64,000 nt of DNA from Haemonchus contortus (lineage: Eukaryota > Nematoda > Chromadorea > Rhabditida > Trichostrongylidae): the NCBI GenBank assembly GCA_000469685.2, contig LS997564.1:13990091-14054090 (forward strand), written 5' to 3'. The stretch's first letter is position 1. Each line of letters begins with the position of its first letter. A program made the translations under genes and the position numbers. This document shows positions 1-9,941 of the stretch, piece after piece. Under the pieces are notes generated by a model. It made no database searches. It saw only the letters and a list, made by a program, of their open reading frames with translations, and was not told the DNA's origin.

Positions 1-738
1 TTCCAGCTCGAAAGCTGATCATATTACATGAATTGTCGTGCAAACTATAAAAAGCTTTTGTTGGCTGAGTTATGCATTGGTTTATTTAGACTATCCATAG
101 TAAAATAATGCCTCTTTGTTCTTTACCCGATATATTAAATGTCTTACTTCGGCTAGTATGGCATGTACAAACTACAGTCTGTAGGTGTATTGAATGTGAT
201 GTAGCCATTACAAAAGGAACGGAAGTGCTTGAAAATCGAGAAGCACGTACAATACTGACATGCGACGCCCGGAAGCAAACATCCAGATGGTGGTATCCCC
301 AAAATATAGTAGACCAGTATCGCTTGCCAATTAAATCCTTCAAAACATTTATTGCAGGTCATCTCCAGAATTCTAAAATGATAGCCGACGTTCACCACAT
401 TGGCCTTTCTCTTCTTTTCCCAATCTAAAGTCCATCTCCCCAAGAAATCCATACCATCTCCTCGTGGTATGAATGCACGCATTGCACCCAAAGGCATTGC
501 AGTTGCTTTGAAGCTCAGTTTCAGGTATAGTTGAGGGGAACGATTTCAAAAGCACCTCAATTTCAACAGTCAGATGTTAGATTGAATATCCCTTGAAGAG
601 TAGCGTCAAAGAAGTAGTGAAAGCAAGAGAACCAACAACGGTGTCGGACACGCAGACGGAAACATTTAGATGTTGAACACACAAGCACAGATATGGAGAT
701 ACCGAAGCAGACAACGAATTAGACAAACAGACACGTAC

Positions 739-820
739 ATAGTTCCTATGCAGGGGCACATATTCGAGCCTCTCTGCCTCGCTCTCGATCTGTGATGCAT
801 CCATGTCAGAATGTCCGTTT
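739..820 (-). CDS. Orphan exon candidate, gene unknown
   Basis: Acceptor cgctattttag and donor GTACGT bound 82 bases: one leading base and 27 codons (NGHSDMDASQIESEAERLEY VPLHRNY). Phase 2 in does not fit exon 26 (phase 1 out), so it may belong to a missed later exon series of the LMO7-like gene or to another minus-strand gene. Not a LIM sequence. Confidence 0.4.
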
Positions 821-993
821 CTAAAATAGCGAGAATTAACGGAACATGGTCTCCGGAAGACGGGAGGAACTACGGGCAAAGAACTCTCAAGATCATAATG
901 AAACTACCAAAACGTCTCGACTTTGGTTCACATAGAAAGTACTTCAGCTCTCTTGCTCCGATCTAAATTCTTGTAAGAAATTTGATTGGTATC

Positions 994-1090
994 CAGGTTT
1001 TAGGGGAATATGCGCCAAGGCGACCCGATGAACCTTCGGCTAGATTGCAGTATACGTCTTCGAAGTCCCACTGGAACATGAGTTCGAAGG
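994..1090 (+). CDS. Orphan exon candidate, plus strand
   Basis: Acceptor ttggtatccag and donor GTTTGT bound open codons VLGEYAPRRPDEPSARLQYT SSKSHWNMSSK. Codon use looks coding-like but no neighbour exon or domain was identified. Could be chance. Confidence 0.25.
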
Positions 1091-2425
1091 TTTGTGAGAG
1101 TTCAAGTAACGGAGACCATGTACAGAGCAAGAGAATAATGGGGCAAGTCGTAAAACGTGGCCTTGTTGCTGCCACCGCTGGCTTTAGTACATTCACGCTT
1201 TTTAAATTGGAACCACTGACTTGTAGGAATTGGCAGTACTGCTCCGAACTACAAGCCAAATGCAACCACCGCTTCAACGAGTAAACAAAAAGCAACCAAA
1301 TACAGAATGCACAAAAAAAAACTCACGAAGAGCATGTAAGACCAAAACGCCCTATATTCCGGTTGTCGACTATCTGGCATCCGTCGACATTGGATGAATA
1401 CCAGTAGTGAAAAGTGAAACATCGATGCTTGAGAAGAAATTTTCGAGAAGAATCAGTTCACTTACTTTGTTAGCAAAACTGGAGACCACGGAAAGAATTA
1501 GTGAGTCGGCTTGTAGGAAATACAGGTTCGTATGCCGTACAGTAGGTAAGTAGTCAATAATCAATCAACCCCTTCACGTCTTGCCACCCTTGCCCCCCGG
1601 AGAGATCAAAAATCAATTAACGAATATACATTGAGTTTCAAAAGAAACGTTTAATTTCATCTTCTCCAGCTGGTTCTGAGGATTCCTTTTGCTAAAGCTG
1701 TCAGGTGGGTCAGTGCTCAACAGGACCGAAACTTACGAAGCTCAGTTCTCATAAAGGACTTAAGTAGCATGCTAGGCTCGTTCCAAAAAGGCAACGGCTC
1801 TCTCTTGTTAATGCTACCTAAGTATGAAGTTGTTTCTCGTGCAATGAATAGCTAGCTAGCTGTCCGTAGATAGCTGCCCAGAACTCCTTGACGGTTGTTT
1901 CGTTTGGCACGATGGGAGAGTAATATCAATTGCAGACGATTACTTCTTTGAGGTCATCATTACGTGCGAGATGATTCTGTGCCGAGAGCAGATATTAACT
2001 TCGTCATCTTCGAACACCAGGGGGGCGCGCGATTCACGCGTGACCCCATTAGAGCTCTTCGCGCACGCAGCTCGTTTCAGTAGCTTTCTGTTGAAATGGA
2101 TCAAATAAATTCGCAGTAGTCCACGGCTTCACCGTGAATAAAGCAAATCTCCTTACTATGGCAAAAAAAGCCCCTTCGAGATTGAGAATTTACCTCATAG
2201 GTCAAGAATTTATTTGTCAAACGTTCCAAACAAGAATACCTTAAAATTTTCTGATCCTAGTAAGCGCAACCCTTCTGTAAACGTGCATAGTTGGTGATTT
2301 CTTTACTTATCCTACTTATGAAATCTTATTTCTTCCGTTATGATGGTATTCATGATGCTTTAGCGCATTTTGTCCGATGACCTCATTATATTGACGTGTG
2401 AATCGCACCACAACCCAAACACCAT

Positions 2426-2498
2426 GGCCGCGTGGCGCAATGGATAACGCGTCTGCCTACGGAGCAGAAGATTGCAGGTTCGAATCCTGCCGTGGTCG
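2426..2498 (+). tRNA. tRNA-Arg (anticodon ACG)
   Basis: A 73-base cloverleaf. The acceptor stem GGCCGCG pairs with CGTGGTC using G-T pairs. The D-arm A box is TGGCGCAATGG. The anticodon stem TCTGC/GCAGA encloses loop CTACGGA with anticodon ACG. The T arm GCAGG/CCTGC carries TTCGAAT, and G is the discriminator. There is no intron and no encoded CCA, as expected in a eukaryote. A TTTT run follows within ten bases. Confidence 0.95.
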
Positions 2499-2504
2499 AA
2501 AAGC

Positions 2505-2508
2505 TTTT
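2505..2508 (+). terminator. RNA polymerase III terminator of tRNA-Arg
   Basis: A TTTT run lies seven bases after the mature tRNA 3' end. Confidence 0.7.
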
Positions 2509-2934
2509 GCTACTGATTTGATTCTATGAATCAGTTTACGTTTAGGTACATGGAAAAAGGAAGTGATGTAGGGCACCTAGCCTTTGACAATCAACCAATC
2601 ATCCAATCAACAATCCATACTGATTTCTCTCTCTTTCCCATATACGTTCCAAGTAAACAAACATCGGAAAAGGATGTATAAATCCATTCGAAACATACAT
2701 GTTTCCATTTCCAACATATCAGGACCTCTTTACATCCTCTTAACAAACTAGTTTTAATGACAAAAAATGTCTTGTTCGGGTGCCCCTCTTTCGCTAATTT
2801 TGAAGTTTAAGCAATATTACTCAAGAGACAGACACTTGCGAGTAGTCCTCCTGCGATAAAAGCTATGGAAAGGATTACTCATCATAAAACAACCACAAGA
2901 ACAACAAAGAAGTCTAGAGGGCATCACACCAAAA

Positions 2935-3165
2935 TAATAGCAGGATCGTGGGCTCGAATCCTGGATCGATATCCGCCTAGGCCCACCAAGCCTTCCATCC
3001 CTCCCGGGTCGGTCTATGCTCACCAGGAGGATAAAAACACTAATCTGTACATCGCCTGGCTACCGCAAGTATGGGCCCTATACGCATTCAATATGTACGG
3101 CACCAAAATTTGGAATGGAAATCGAAAGCGTGATCGCATCCCTCAGACGGGATTGGTTGACACCA
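2935..3165 (+). repeat. tRNA-derived SINE (family 1), copy 1
   Basis: B-box region gggctcgaatcctggatc, then gatatccgcctaggcccacc and the conserved tail catccctcagacgggattg. The A-box part of the head is degraded. Confidence 0.75.
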
Positions 3166-3237
3166 AAAGGCTTTGGGTATCTTATGTATGGGAGTGATAT
3201 TCTACATAGAATAGAGCAAAAGTAGCAAAGAAAACGC

Positions 3238-3535
3238 GAACATTTGGGTATCTGGAGAAATGTGAGCCTTCAAAAAGTGGTTAATTCAGGGCTTGGACGA
3301 GATTCTGTCGACAAAAGTTACATAGAAGGGGTATTTGGACGAGCTGTCCGAATATGTAAATCATTGCGTCTGGCTGGCTACAGTAAGTTGCCTGCTTACA
3401 ACGTGTACGTCTCGGTGCTGCGAATGCTGCCACCTCTGCACCTTCTACAAGGCCATGATAACTCATCCGCCTAGGGTGAGCACGTCGCCTCGTTGGTCTG
3501 ATTTGGAGCCTTTCGGGCGCCCTATCTAGGCCGTT
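3238..3535 (+). repeat. Interspersed repeat family 3, copy A
   Basis: Shares ttggacgagctgtccgaata, gcgtctggctggctacagta and the end gcgccctatctaggccgttt with copies B to D. No coding capacity seen. It follows SINE copy 1 closely. Confidence 0.6.
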
Positions 3536-3599
3536 TTTCCTCGACAGGATCCCCGTGCTATCCTGAGGTTCTCAGGAAAGATCCTAGGGAACTTTTTAT

Positions 3600-5340
3600 T
3601 GTGATTTCCGCCTTCAAAATAGGAAAAAGGTAAAGCAAGTACTTGATATTTTCAAATAAAAAAGAAGACTTTTCTGAGGAATGAAGGTGACAATTCGCCA
3701 TTTCGCCTTCACCAAACGCAACTGATTGGTAAAGTGACATTAAAAATTGCTCAATATACGACACGACAGAAAGAATTTTGCACTGCACCAGGGACACCGA
3801 TAACTCGTCCAAAATGGGTGGGCGACCTTTGACGCTTCAAAAATTCACTTCATCTGTGATACTTTACAACTTCGATCAATGCAATTTATTGTTAAACATT
3901 ACTTGTGCAATATAAGCGTATGCTATCACAGCCTTTGAAAAAAAAAATCGAACATTCAAGATAAAAGCGTAGGAATAAAAGATAATTGTATGGAGCGCCA
4001 TCATGCAATCATCAATAATTCAAGTGTGACTATTGGTCTAATTGCAAACGTCGGCTGAAGCGATTATTAATCATATTAATGTTTCTTAGAGGCTAGCATT
4101 GGGGGTCTAAGAAAGACGATTAGAGCCTGAAGACTCTTGCAAAATGGTCTGCTTAAGCTGATTAGCCTCTACTTTTTAAAGGCAACCAAATCTGTCAAAT
4201 AGCACGGCGTTAAATCGTAGTCATAAATGTCTGATTTAAAAGTAAGACCTATCAGATTACATATTTGGAACGTAGGTAATAAGACAAGCCAGAATGAGCT
4301 CAATATGGTAGCGCAGTGAATGTAGCGAAAGGCGATGAGCACAAGGACGAGGTTTATACTTTGCTCAGTTGCAATCGATCATTACTGTAGCAACTCTGAC
4401 AGTGTAGTCGACCTTCACGTACTCGGACGTCGGCTCCAGTGGCACCGGATCCTTGAAGAAATGTATACAGCTTTAAAATAGCGTACGATTATAATTTGAA
4501 TTTATTTGAATGGCCTGGTCCCCAAACTCCGTCTAGCCAGGAAGAGGAAGAGGGTATCTTTAATCTGACATTCAGCGGTATACGTGGAGACCGAGAGGCC
4601 CCGAACTGACCTAGTCGTTAAAGGCCTCTCAGCAGCGGAGTGGACAGTAGTGGGAAGCTTACTACTTACCTGTTATCGAAAATTTATTTGTAGAAGTCAA
4701 TCCTGAATGGGGACTGGTGGTTCCAAAAAAAATTTTTCGACGAACAAAACTCACCTAATGGTGTTTTACAAACGTAGCACTTGAAACATGATAGATGATA
4801 GAAAAGATTGAGCGATTCGATAATCATGGCAGCTCCACGACCTAAATTAGTCATGTTCTCAAAATCTTGTTTACCTCAGTATACAGCGTATTTGTGAAAC
4901 TCACGTTGACGCTTTGTTGATATAAGCTATTATAATTATGATATAAAAGGCTGATAATGTGGATATAACCACAAAATCAATAATCAATCGATATACTGAT
5001 ATCAATTATACTGATAACGATAACTCCTTCATATATAGCGCTATATGCATGCGAATGCACGATAACGACAGCGGCATAGCTTATGTGGTGACGCTGAATA
5101 GTCGATTGTTTTGCCATTGAAAAAAAGCATTCTCAAAGACGACACGGACTTCACAGTCTCAAGAATTTGCGATACAGTAATCCAACAAAGAAAGTGATGC
5201 CCGACGGCCTGACCCGACAGCTACGACGAATAGGTAAAGGGGTTTGGGCACAGACAATCGGTTTGTAGCGCAAAACGAATTTCTAAACTTTTACGACAAG
5301 CGACAGCGGTTTTGCAGCAAATACGGTAATCTTTCGTCAG
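3600..5340. other. AT-rich stretch without recognised genes
   Basis: No exon set, transposase or RNA gene recognised; only the weak open stretch near 4.42 kb stands out. Confidence 0.45.
4424..4458 (-). other. Weak exon-like open stretch
   Basis: On the minus strand, after ttcttcaag, codons DPVPLEPTSEYVKVDYTVRV continue to about 4390 before a possible donor GTAATG. No partner exon or domain; recorded only as a lead. Confidence 0.15.
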
Positions 5341-5721
5341 GGATTCTCATCTTTACCCTCCATTATTCGGGTGTGGCGAGCACGGCACGATGTACGGGGT
5401 GAGGTTGCCGCTTGTCACAAGAACTCGGGTAAAGTCTGCCACCCGAGTGTCACCGGGCTGTGCCGTAGGACTACTGTATCACAGATTCTTGTTTCGACAT
5501 GTTGTTAGTAATCTGTCTTGTCCTTTGATGACAGAGATCGAGATGAAGGCAGAGTATGACCCCACTCCTTGGAAGCGCGTATTTCCCTTCCTCTGTAAAA
5601 ACAGTCGCTATTCTAGGGTGTCGAACATACTTGGTGAGCGATTACTCACTTTGGTTATCGGAACGAACAACAAAAACGAAAAGGAACAGGCGCAATTCCA
5701 AGGATTGGGCGGCACAGACAA

Positions 5722-5989
5722 TGGCTGCTTTCATAGTCCGCAGGCAGGCGCGCTGGCGCGCGCAGGCAGGGGCGCAGGCAGTGCTAGGGGGAGGAGGGAG
5801 GCAGACAGTGTAAGGCAAGCAGTCCACGCCCCTTCGAGGGGTTGAAAACAAACAACCTTCGAAGGGGCGTGGACTGTTTGCCTTACACTGTCTGCCTCCC
5901 TCCTCCCCCCTAGCCCTGCCTGCGCCCCTGCCTGCGCGCCTGCCTGCGCGCGCGCCAGCGCGCCTGCCTGCGGACTATGAAAGCAGCCA
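5722..5989. repeat. GC-rich near-perfect inverted repeat (foldback hairpin)
   Basis: The left arm (5722 to about 5838) and right arm (about 5857 to 5989) are reverse complements for some 120 bases with a roughly 20-base spacer. Matching blocks include ggctgctttcatagtccgca, gaggcagacagtgtaaggca and agtccacgccccttcga. Differences are a ten-or-so-base gain of caggcaggcgcg units in the right arm and a few substitutions. The arms hold tandem caggcag/gcgc units and are much more GC-rich than the AT-rich flanks. It could be a foldback element or a source of hairpin RNA. Confidence 0.85.
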
Positions 5990-6354
5990 ATCCCGCCCGT
6001 AAACGGATTACCACAGCGTCTCTACCTCCCATTTTTTGCGTGCGATTATTAATCAGAAAGGTTAGTCGGTATTATAGTTGCATGCAATGTAATCAAAATT
6101 ATAAAAGGATAGATTGCAAATCACGCCTTCGTAACAGCACCAACTTTTATTTATCTATTTATCCATGGACGCAGCGTGACTGCGTGGTAAAACACAACCA
6201 ACAATGAAACCAGATCATACAATCTTCTCGATAAAGAACGCATCAATTGAGTGTGCTAAACTATACTACTAAAACAATGATGGAAACATTTGATAGATAT
6301 CAATTAGAACAAATATGGACATAGTCATGGCAATCAATCGTACCTTACCGGATT

Positions 6355-9234
6355 TCAGGGAATTTCTGCTTTGACTAAGTTTATGGCTTTGCGGCGGAAC
6401 ACCCCGAGAGTCAAGCGCATGATATTCTCATCGTAGATTTTATTCAACAGAGGTAGCACTCTAATAGCGAAAGATTTTGCTCTGACTTGTGTTCTCACTA
6501 TAGGAAACCTTATTTTGACCGTGCTCCCTCTAGTCCTCGATTTCACCAGAGTGAAAAAATCAGCAGAATCCACCGCAACCCTCCCTGTCAGAATTTTGAA
6601 AGCCATAACGAGATCGTTAACATGCCTTCTATGCGTCAAAGAAGGTAACGCATAACGATGGCGCCTTTCAACCCCACTAGGCAGAGACTTGAAACTTAAG
6701 GCGGAACAACGAAGGATAAGCTTACGTGTAAAACTGTTTTGTACACTTTCCAAAAGCTGCACGTCTTTTTTCTTGAATGGAAAGAACACGGAGGTACCAG
6801 ATTCCACGATTGGTCTCACATAAGCCTTGTATGCTTTTAGTAAGATTGCGGGGTTCTTTGATTGTAAAGTCTTGAAAAGGTTGTAAATTCTATTGTTTGC
6901 TCTAGACACCAAAGCCTTATAGTGCGAGTCAAAGGCAAGCTTGTTCGACATGACAAATCCAAGATCCCTGACTTCGTTCACTGGTTCCAATACTACAGAA
7001 CCAATTTTGTAGCGTTGGATAAGGCTATTATTCCCGATGGAGAATACTTTGGTTTTATCAGGAGCAAGGGGTAGCTCCCATAGTTCGGACCAAGAGACAA
7101 CATGGTCGATGGCCGCTTGCAGCATATCACAATCGGAGAGGCTCTCAATAACTTTGTAAAGCTTGATATCATCAGCGTACATGGCACACGATACTTGATA
7201 TCTAGCCACACAAGTGGGAAGGTCAGCAGTGTACGCAAGGAAAAGAGTCGGAGACAGCACCCCACCCTGGGGAACGCCACTGGGGATCTTACGTATAGAA
7301 GAGAGCTTGCTCCCGACCCGTACCTGATACGTGCGTCCGGAGAGGAAGGATTCAATCCAGCGAACAATCAGTGGATAAACCCCAAGTAATTCCAGCTTGT
7401 GAATCAGTTTTTTATGCGGTACCCTATCGAAAGCCTTGGCGAAGTCGAAATAGATTACATGAACTCGTTTTCTGGCGTCAAGGGCTCTGGACCAATCGTT
7501 GAGAGAACAAAGAAGGGCAGTTTCCGTTGATCTACCCGCTCTAAAGCCATGTTGGCAAGAAGGAATGATGTTGTGCTGTTCAAGATACTTGGTAAGCCTG
7601 ACCTTTACTATTTTTTCGAATAGCCTAGCGAAAATCGAAGTAATACTTATTGGCCGATAGTTCGCGGGATTACTAAAGGGAGGCTTTTTCGGGATGGGAA
7701 TTATGAAAGAGTGCTTCCAACGAGATGGAACTTCCGAACGCATATAGGAGAGGTTAAAGAGAATTTCTAAGGGAAAGGCAATGTAGAATGCAATCCTTTT
7801 GATAAATTTCAAGGGAAGAAAATCAGGCGTGACCGAGTGAGAGTCCGGCCACTGGGTTAATAACTCATAGATCTCCTCCTTATAAAACCACAGAGAGGAC
7901 TCCATTGTAGTGCCGCAAGAGGAAGAGTCAGCAAGGATCAGGCTACTGTTCTCCGTAAAAACCCGCTGAAACTGGTCAGCCAAAACCTCAGCTTTGATAT
8001 CATCAAGAATAACAACCTCTGACTCAGACCGATTAAGGGCTGGTATTTTCACCGACTTCTTGAGACGATTATTAATATAGGCGAACAACTTGTTAGGATT
8101 CTTCGACTCAATAAATTTCTTTTCTAAGTACGCACCGTATTTGACTATAGCTTTACGCACCTTCTTATCGAAAACTTTGTAGGCCTCCCAGGACAGTACA
8201 CTATCGTCAGCTACCGCGCTGGCCCATAGTTGGCAACGGCGGCGGACCATTCTGTCCAAGTAAGAAGGAAATCTGTACCGGGTACAGCTAGCACGACGTA
8301 GTGGCACATATCTATCCACTGCATCATGAAGGACAGACAGAAATAATTCATATTTTTCATCTATGGTGTCTACAGTAGCAAAAGATCCGACCCAATCAAT
8401 GCTACTTAAATGCTCCTCCACGGCGTCATACCTGGCCTTGCCAAAATCTCTAACCCACTTCCTCTGTGCAACAGCAAGTGGCTCAACATTTAGAGTGAAG
8501 CTAGCAGACGCATGGTCACTACTACCAATAGGAGGAAGCACTTCTACTTCTCCTATAAGCGCGACTTCATTACAAAATATTAGATCAAGATATGAGGGTC
8601 CACGGGTGGGACTCTTCACAAACTGTACAAAGTTATGTGAGCGAAACACCTCTAGAAATTCCTTAGTCACAGCGCAGTACCCAGCACTACAGTCGGTCGA
8701 GTTCCAATCGACATCGGCCAGATTGAAATCACCTACCACTAAACATGGTGCCTCATAACTGCTAAAATCGCTTATAACCTTTAGTAATAGGCTAGAACTA
8801 TAAGCATTGCAGAGTGGAGTTCTGTAAACAAGTATTAATCGAAAAGTGAAATGGCGTACGAAGAAGTCAACAACAATTATTTCATATGCATCTTTCAACG
8901 AATCTTTGTAAACAATCACGAATGAAATGGTGTTTTTAACTAAAATGAGAACTCCTCCTCCTTTTTTATAAAGACGGTCGCAGCGGATGACTTCGAATTG
9001 AGAACTAACAATACCTAGCAGAGGAGCTGTATCGTGCTTCGAATTTAACCATGTTTCGGTCAAAAGTACAATATCATAGTTGGTATGGAGCAGAGTACAG
9101 ACTAAAGACCAGTTATTCTTGATAATTGATCGAACATTAGAAAGCAAGCACTTGAGTCTCGGTTGTGACCGGGGAAGTATTAGAGGTTTCCCTGTAATCC
9201 GGTTTTCAACGTATTTTCTGAACCTGTACTGCAA
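6355..9234 (-). CDS. Non-LTR retrotransposon ORF2: endonuclease and reverse transcriptase
   Basis: An uninterrupted 959-residue ORF. The apurinic-type endonuclease spans about residues 28-250: SNVRSI at 32, catalytic Glu60 in LLTETWLN, GDFN with Asp169 and Asn171, and SSDH with Asp240 and His241. The reverse transcriptase covers about residues 480-760 with NYRPISI, YFDFAKAFDRVPH, SGVPQGGVLSP and the catalytic YADD (Asp688-Asp689). The C-terminal part looks like the usual connection domain. It nicks target DNA and primes cDNA synthesis there. The 5' end overlaps the 3' end of ORF1 by 55 bases in another frame, typical of the clade. No stop or frameshift is visible, so the copy is young and possibly still competent if ORF1 is supplied. 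Confidence 0.9.
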   Translation of the reverse strand: MQYRFRKYVENRITGKPLILPRSQPRLKCLLSNVRSIIKNNWSLVCTLLHTNYDIVLLTETWLNSKHDTAPLLGIVSSQFEVIRCDRLYKKGGGVLILVKNTISFVIVYKDSLKDAYEIIVVDFFVRHFTFRLILVYRTPLCNAYSSSLLLKVISDFSSYEAPCLVVGDFNLADVDWNSTDCSAGYCAVTKEFLEVFRSHNFVQFVKSPTRGPSYLDLIFCNEVALIGEVEVLPPIGSSDHASASFTLNVEPLAVAQRKWVRDFGKARYDAVEEHLSSIDWVGSFATVDTIDEKYELFLSVLHDAVDRYVPLRRASCTRYRFPSYLDRMVRRRCQLWASAVADDSVLSWEAYKVFDKKVRKAIVKYGAYLEKKFIESKNPNKLFAYINNRLKKSVKIPALNRSESEVVILDDIKAEVLADQFQRVFTENSSLILADSSSCGTTMESSLWFYKEEIYELLTQWPDSHSVTPDFLPLKFIKRIAFYIAFPLEILFNLSYMRSEVPSRWKHSFIIPIPKKPPFSNPANYRPISITSIFARLFEKIVKVRLTKYLEQHNIIPSCQHGFRAGRSTETALLCSLNDWSRALDARKRVHVIYFDFAKAFDRVPHKKLIHKLELLGVYPLIVRWIESFLSGRTYQVRVGSKLSSIRKIPSGVPQGGVLSPTLFLAYTADLPTCVARYQVSCAMYADDIKLYKVIESLSDCDMLQAAIDHVVSWSELWELPLAPDKTKVFSIGNNSLIQRYKIGSVVLEPVNEVRDLGFVMSNKLAFDSHYKALVSRANNRIYNLFKTLQSKNPAILLKAYKAYVRPIVESGTSVFFPFKKKDVQLLESVQNSFTRKLILRCSALSFKSLPSGVERRHRYALPSLTHRRHVNDLVMAFKILTGRVAVDSADFFTLVKSRTRGSTVKIRFPIVRTQVRAKSFAIRVLPLLNKIYDENIMRLTLGVFRRKAINLVKAEIP

Positions 9235-9491
9235 GTATCATTAACCGTAACTGTTGGGCCGGCTCCATTCATAACACTACAATCAGCCTGACCAGAACCA
9301 GAACCAGAACAATCTCGGCGGGCTTCTCGCCTGCGTATCCTCTCCTCTTTGGTTAGGGAGGGTCGGATATAGACCCCCTTATGAGGAAAAAACCGCAAGC
9401 GAGAAGCTCGCTTTACCACTTCTTTGAGCTCTGGCGCACAACTTTGAGCTAGGCCTTGTGATTTCAATGATTTTTTCATCCAGAGGTACAC
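9180..9491 (-). pseudogene. Non-LTR retrotransposon ORF1, C-terminal remnant
   Basis: The open part reads LAQSCAPELKEVVKRASRLR then FFPHKGVYIRPSLTKEERIR, a basic tail typical of CR1-type ORF1 RNA-binding proteins, and ends in GSGSGQADCS-rich low-complexity sequence. The N-terminal part of ORF1 is missing, so the element is 5' truncated. The ATG at 9491 is unlikely to be the original start. Confidence 0.6.
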
Positions 9492-9843
9492 TAAAATCCA
9501 TCTCTAATGCAGACTACCTGGCAGACACTTTCGTTCATTTTACTTCTTAACAGATTAGTAGCAATGTATGGTATAGCACTGGGAATAATTATCCTTAAAG
9601 TTTGTCTAGACAGCTGTGCAGTCAAAATTATGCCAAAAATATCTTCAGACTGTTCCTGATTCTAGACAGGGATGTGTTTTTCCAACGGGTTTAATTTTTT
9701 CGAATGGATGCTCCCCGTGCTCTTGTGATCAGAGTATAAGTTCGTACATGGCATAGCGGTCGGTGATTCGATGCTAGGCCACTGTGATCATTCGCGCCAG
9801 AACCCTTCATCCCCTCACGTTGATATGAATGGTCCTGAAACGG

Positions 9844-9941
9844 CTAGACTCGATCCCAGCGCGTGTAGCGTGGGGCGTCCAGGTTTCCTTGCATCGATGA
9901 CGACGACATATGATGATGATCATACATAGATTCTGTGATAG
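9844..9941 (-). CDS. LMO7-like gene, candidate alternative terminal exon
   Basis: Acceptor ttggactcag opens 98 bases: two leading bases that complete a codon with exon 26 (phase 1), then [20 protein letters not shown], then [11 protein letters not shown] and a TAG. Codon use (GAC GCC CCA CGC TAC ACG CGC TGG) resembles the gene's other exons and the phase fits. It contains no cysteines, so joined here the LIM finger would be cut after its first CxxC pair. It may be a truncated isoform, or the LIM domain may continue from exons left of the LINE. Confidence 0.5.

Larger units (their letters stand above)
1..2425. other. Left end, mostly without recognised genes
   Basis: Apart from the two exon candidates at 739-820 and 994-1090, short open frames occur on both strands (for instance a Cys-containing plus frame at 108-428) but none has a recognisable domain or complete splice structure. 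Confidence 0.4.
6140..9500 (-). mobile_element. CR1-like non-LTR retrotransposon, nearly full length
   Basis: On the minus strand this contains the end of ORF1, a complete endonuclease-RT ORF2, a roughly 200-bp 3' UTR and a 3' end of ATAAATAG-type short repeats near 6143-6160, as in many CR1 clade elements. The 5' end is cut within ORF1. No convincing target-site duplication was found. It lies just downstream of the last recognised exon of the LMO7-like gene, on the same strand. Confidence 0.82.

Noticed and set aside
5390..5845. 151-codon plus-strand ORF
   Set aside because: Its second half is translated from the left arm of the GC-rich palindrome, and the first half has no recognisable domain or splice structure.
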